Shown here one piece after another: positions 63,802-64,000 of a stretch of 64,000 bases of DNA (its first letter is position 1; every line of letters starts with the position of its first letter). The notes below the pieces were generated by a model. It ran no database searches. It saw only the letters and a program-made list of their open reading frames with translations, and was not told where the DNA came from. This stretch comes from Tatlockia sp. Its GTDB lineage: Bacteria > Pseudomonadota > Gammaproteobacteria > Legionellales > Legionellaceae. The DNA is taken from NCBI GenBank assembly GCA_013697955.1, contig JACCVV010000078.1:1-64000 (forward strand), in the 5' to 3' direction. The translations under genes were made by a program, and so were the position numbers.

Positions 63802-64000
63802 ATGAGAATGCAGGTTTATTCTAAGTTAGCATTGGCCATGGGGCTGATGGTTATTGGTTCTAATTCTTTCTCTGCTCAAATAGTTTATGGATTGCCGAAT
63901 GCAAGCAATTTCAAATCGAATTCCTCCAGCGATTTTTATATCCAAATAGCAAGCTTTAAATCCAAAGAGAATGCTGTACGTTTAAAGTCTGAAGTACGAA
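63802..64000 (+). CDS. Secreted protein beginning with a SPOR-like domain (partial)
   Basis: The gene starts at ATG 63802, 8 bases after AAGGA, and runs off the window. The first 66 residues comprise a signal peptide (YSKLALAMGLMVIGSNSFSAQ), a short linker and FYIQIASFKSKENAVRLKSE, which matches the start of SPOR domains (aromatic-x-hydrophobic-Q-x-A/G-S-F, then N-A followed by a basic helix). SPOR domains bind denuded peptidoglycan at division sites. What follows the domain cannot be seen. Confidence 0.65.
   Translation, partial: MRMQVYSKLALAMGLMVIGSNSFSAQIVYGLPNASNFKSNSSSDFYIQIASFKSKENAVRLKSEVR

Noticed and set aside
1-64000. CRISPR arrays, tRNA and rRNA genes
   Set aside because: No regularly spaced repeats and no tRNA-like or rRNA-like segment were found on reading the intergenic regions; a covariance search was not possible.

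Overview
This AT-rich window looks like the chromosome of a Legionella species or a close relative (Legionellaceae). Several things point there: a LetS/BarA-type tripartite sensor kinase beside gltX, a fused aspartokinase-diaminopimelate decarboxylase, a pyrophosphate-type phosphofructokinase, ankyrin-repeat proteins and a eukaryotic-like protein kinase of the kind secreted by Dot/Icm systems, and promoter-proximal tandem TTAAT motifs that look like PmrA boxes. The genus is inferred from protein families recognised by eye; no database search was possible.

Layout. 1-124 is the end of an IS21-family element (IstB tail plus terminal repeats). 275-12635 is mostly accessory: a LuxR-type regulator, a UPF0270 protein, a stand-alone FusA2-type EF-G, TspO, a broken Lcl-type surface protein gene, a large Ser/Thr kinase (candidate effector), an ankyrin protein, small secreted proteins and a twice-broken gene. 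12857-18905 holds pfp, letS and gltX. 18930-24884 is again accessory: a kdoO gene cut by one in-frame stop, dps, a second ankyrin protein and an 886-residue candidate effector. 25074-35444 has a membrane-fused spermidine-synthase-like protein, an aldo/keto reductase, parE, an outer-membrane barrel, apbC and an AddA/RecB-like helicase-nuclease. 35469-49810 has the lysine-pathway fusion gene, a FadL-type porin, an MFS transporter, the tamA-tamB-hemB operon and mutS. 50098-57072 is the conserved pncC-recA-recX-alaS-lysC-mscL block. 57069-63647 has an Lhr helicase and a two-gene nucleotide-sugar operon. A SPOR-domain protein begins at the right edge.

How the parts relate. Housekeeping genes (DNA repair: recA, recX, mutS, AddA-like, Lhr; envelope assembly: TamA/TamB; heme: HemB; lysine and diaminopimelate supply: two aspartokinases and LysA) are intact and tightly packed. 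The accessory stretches are looser and contain four damaged loci (surface protein 4988-6291, 11887-12635, kdoO 18930-19823, and a possible 3-prime remnant at 11174-11293), suggesting turnover of host-interaction and surface genes. LetS would feed the stationary/transmissive-phase switch known from Legionella.

The most notable observations are the single nonsense codon in kdoO, which removes the third iron ligand of an otherwise intact enzyme; two candidate effector genes with the same tandem 11-bp-period PmrA-like box; and an 886-residue protein of unknown fold with a glutamate-rich C-terminus and a faint kinase-like signature. I did not find a clearly new multi-gene system.
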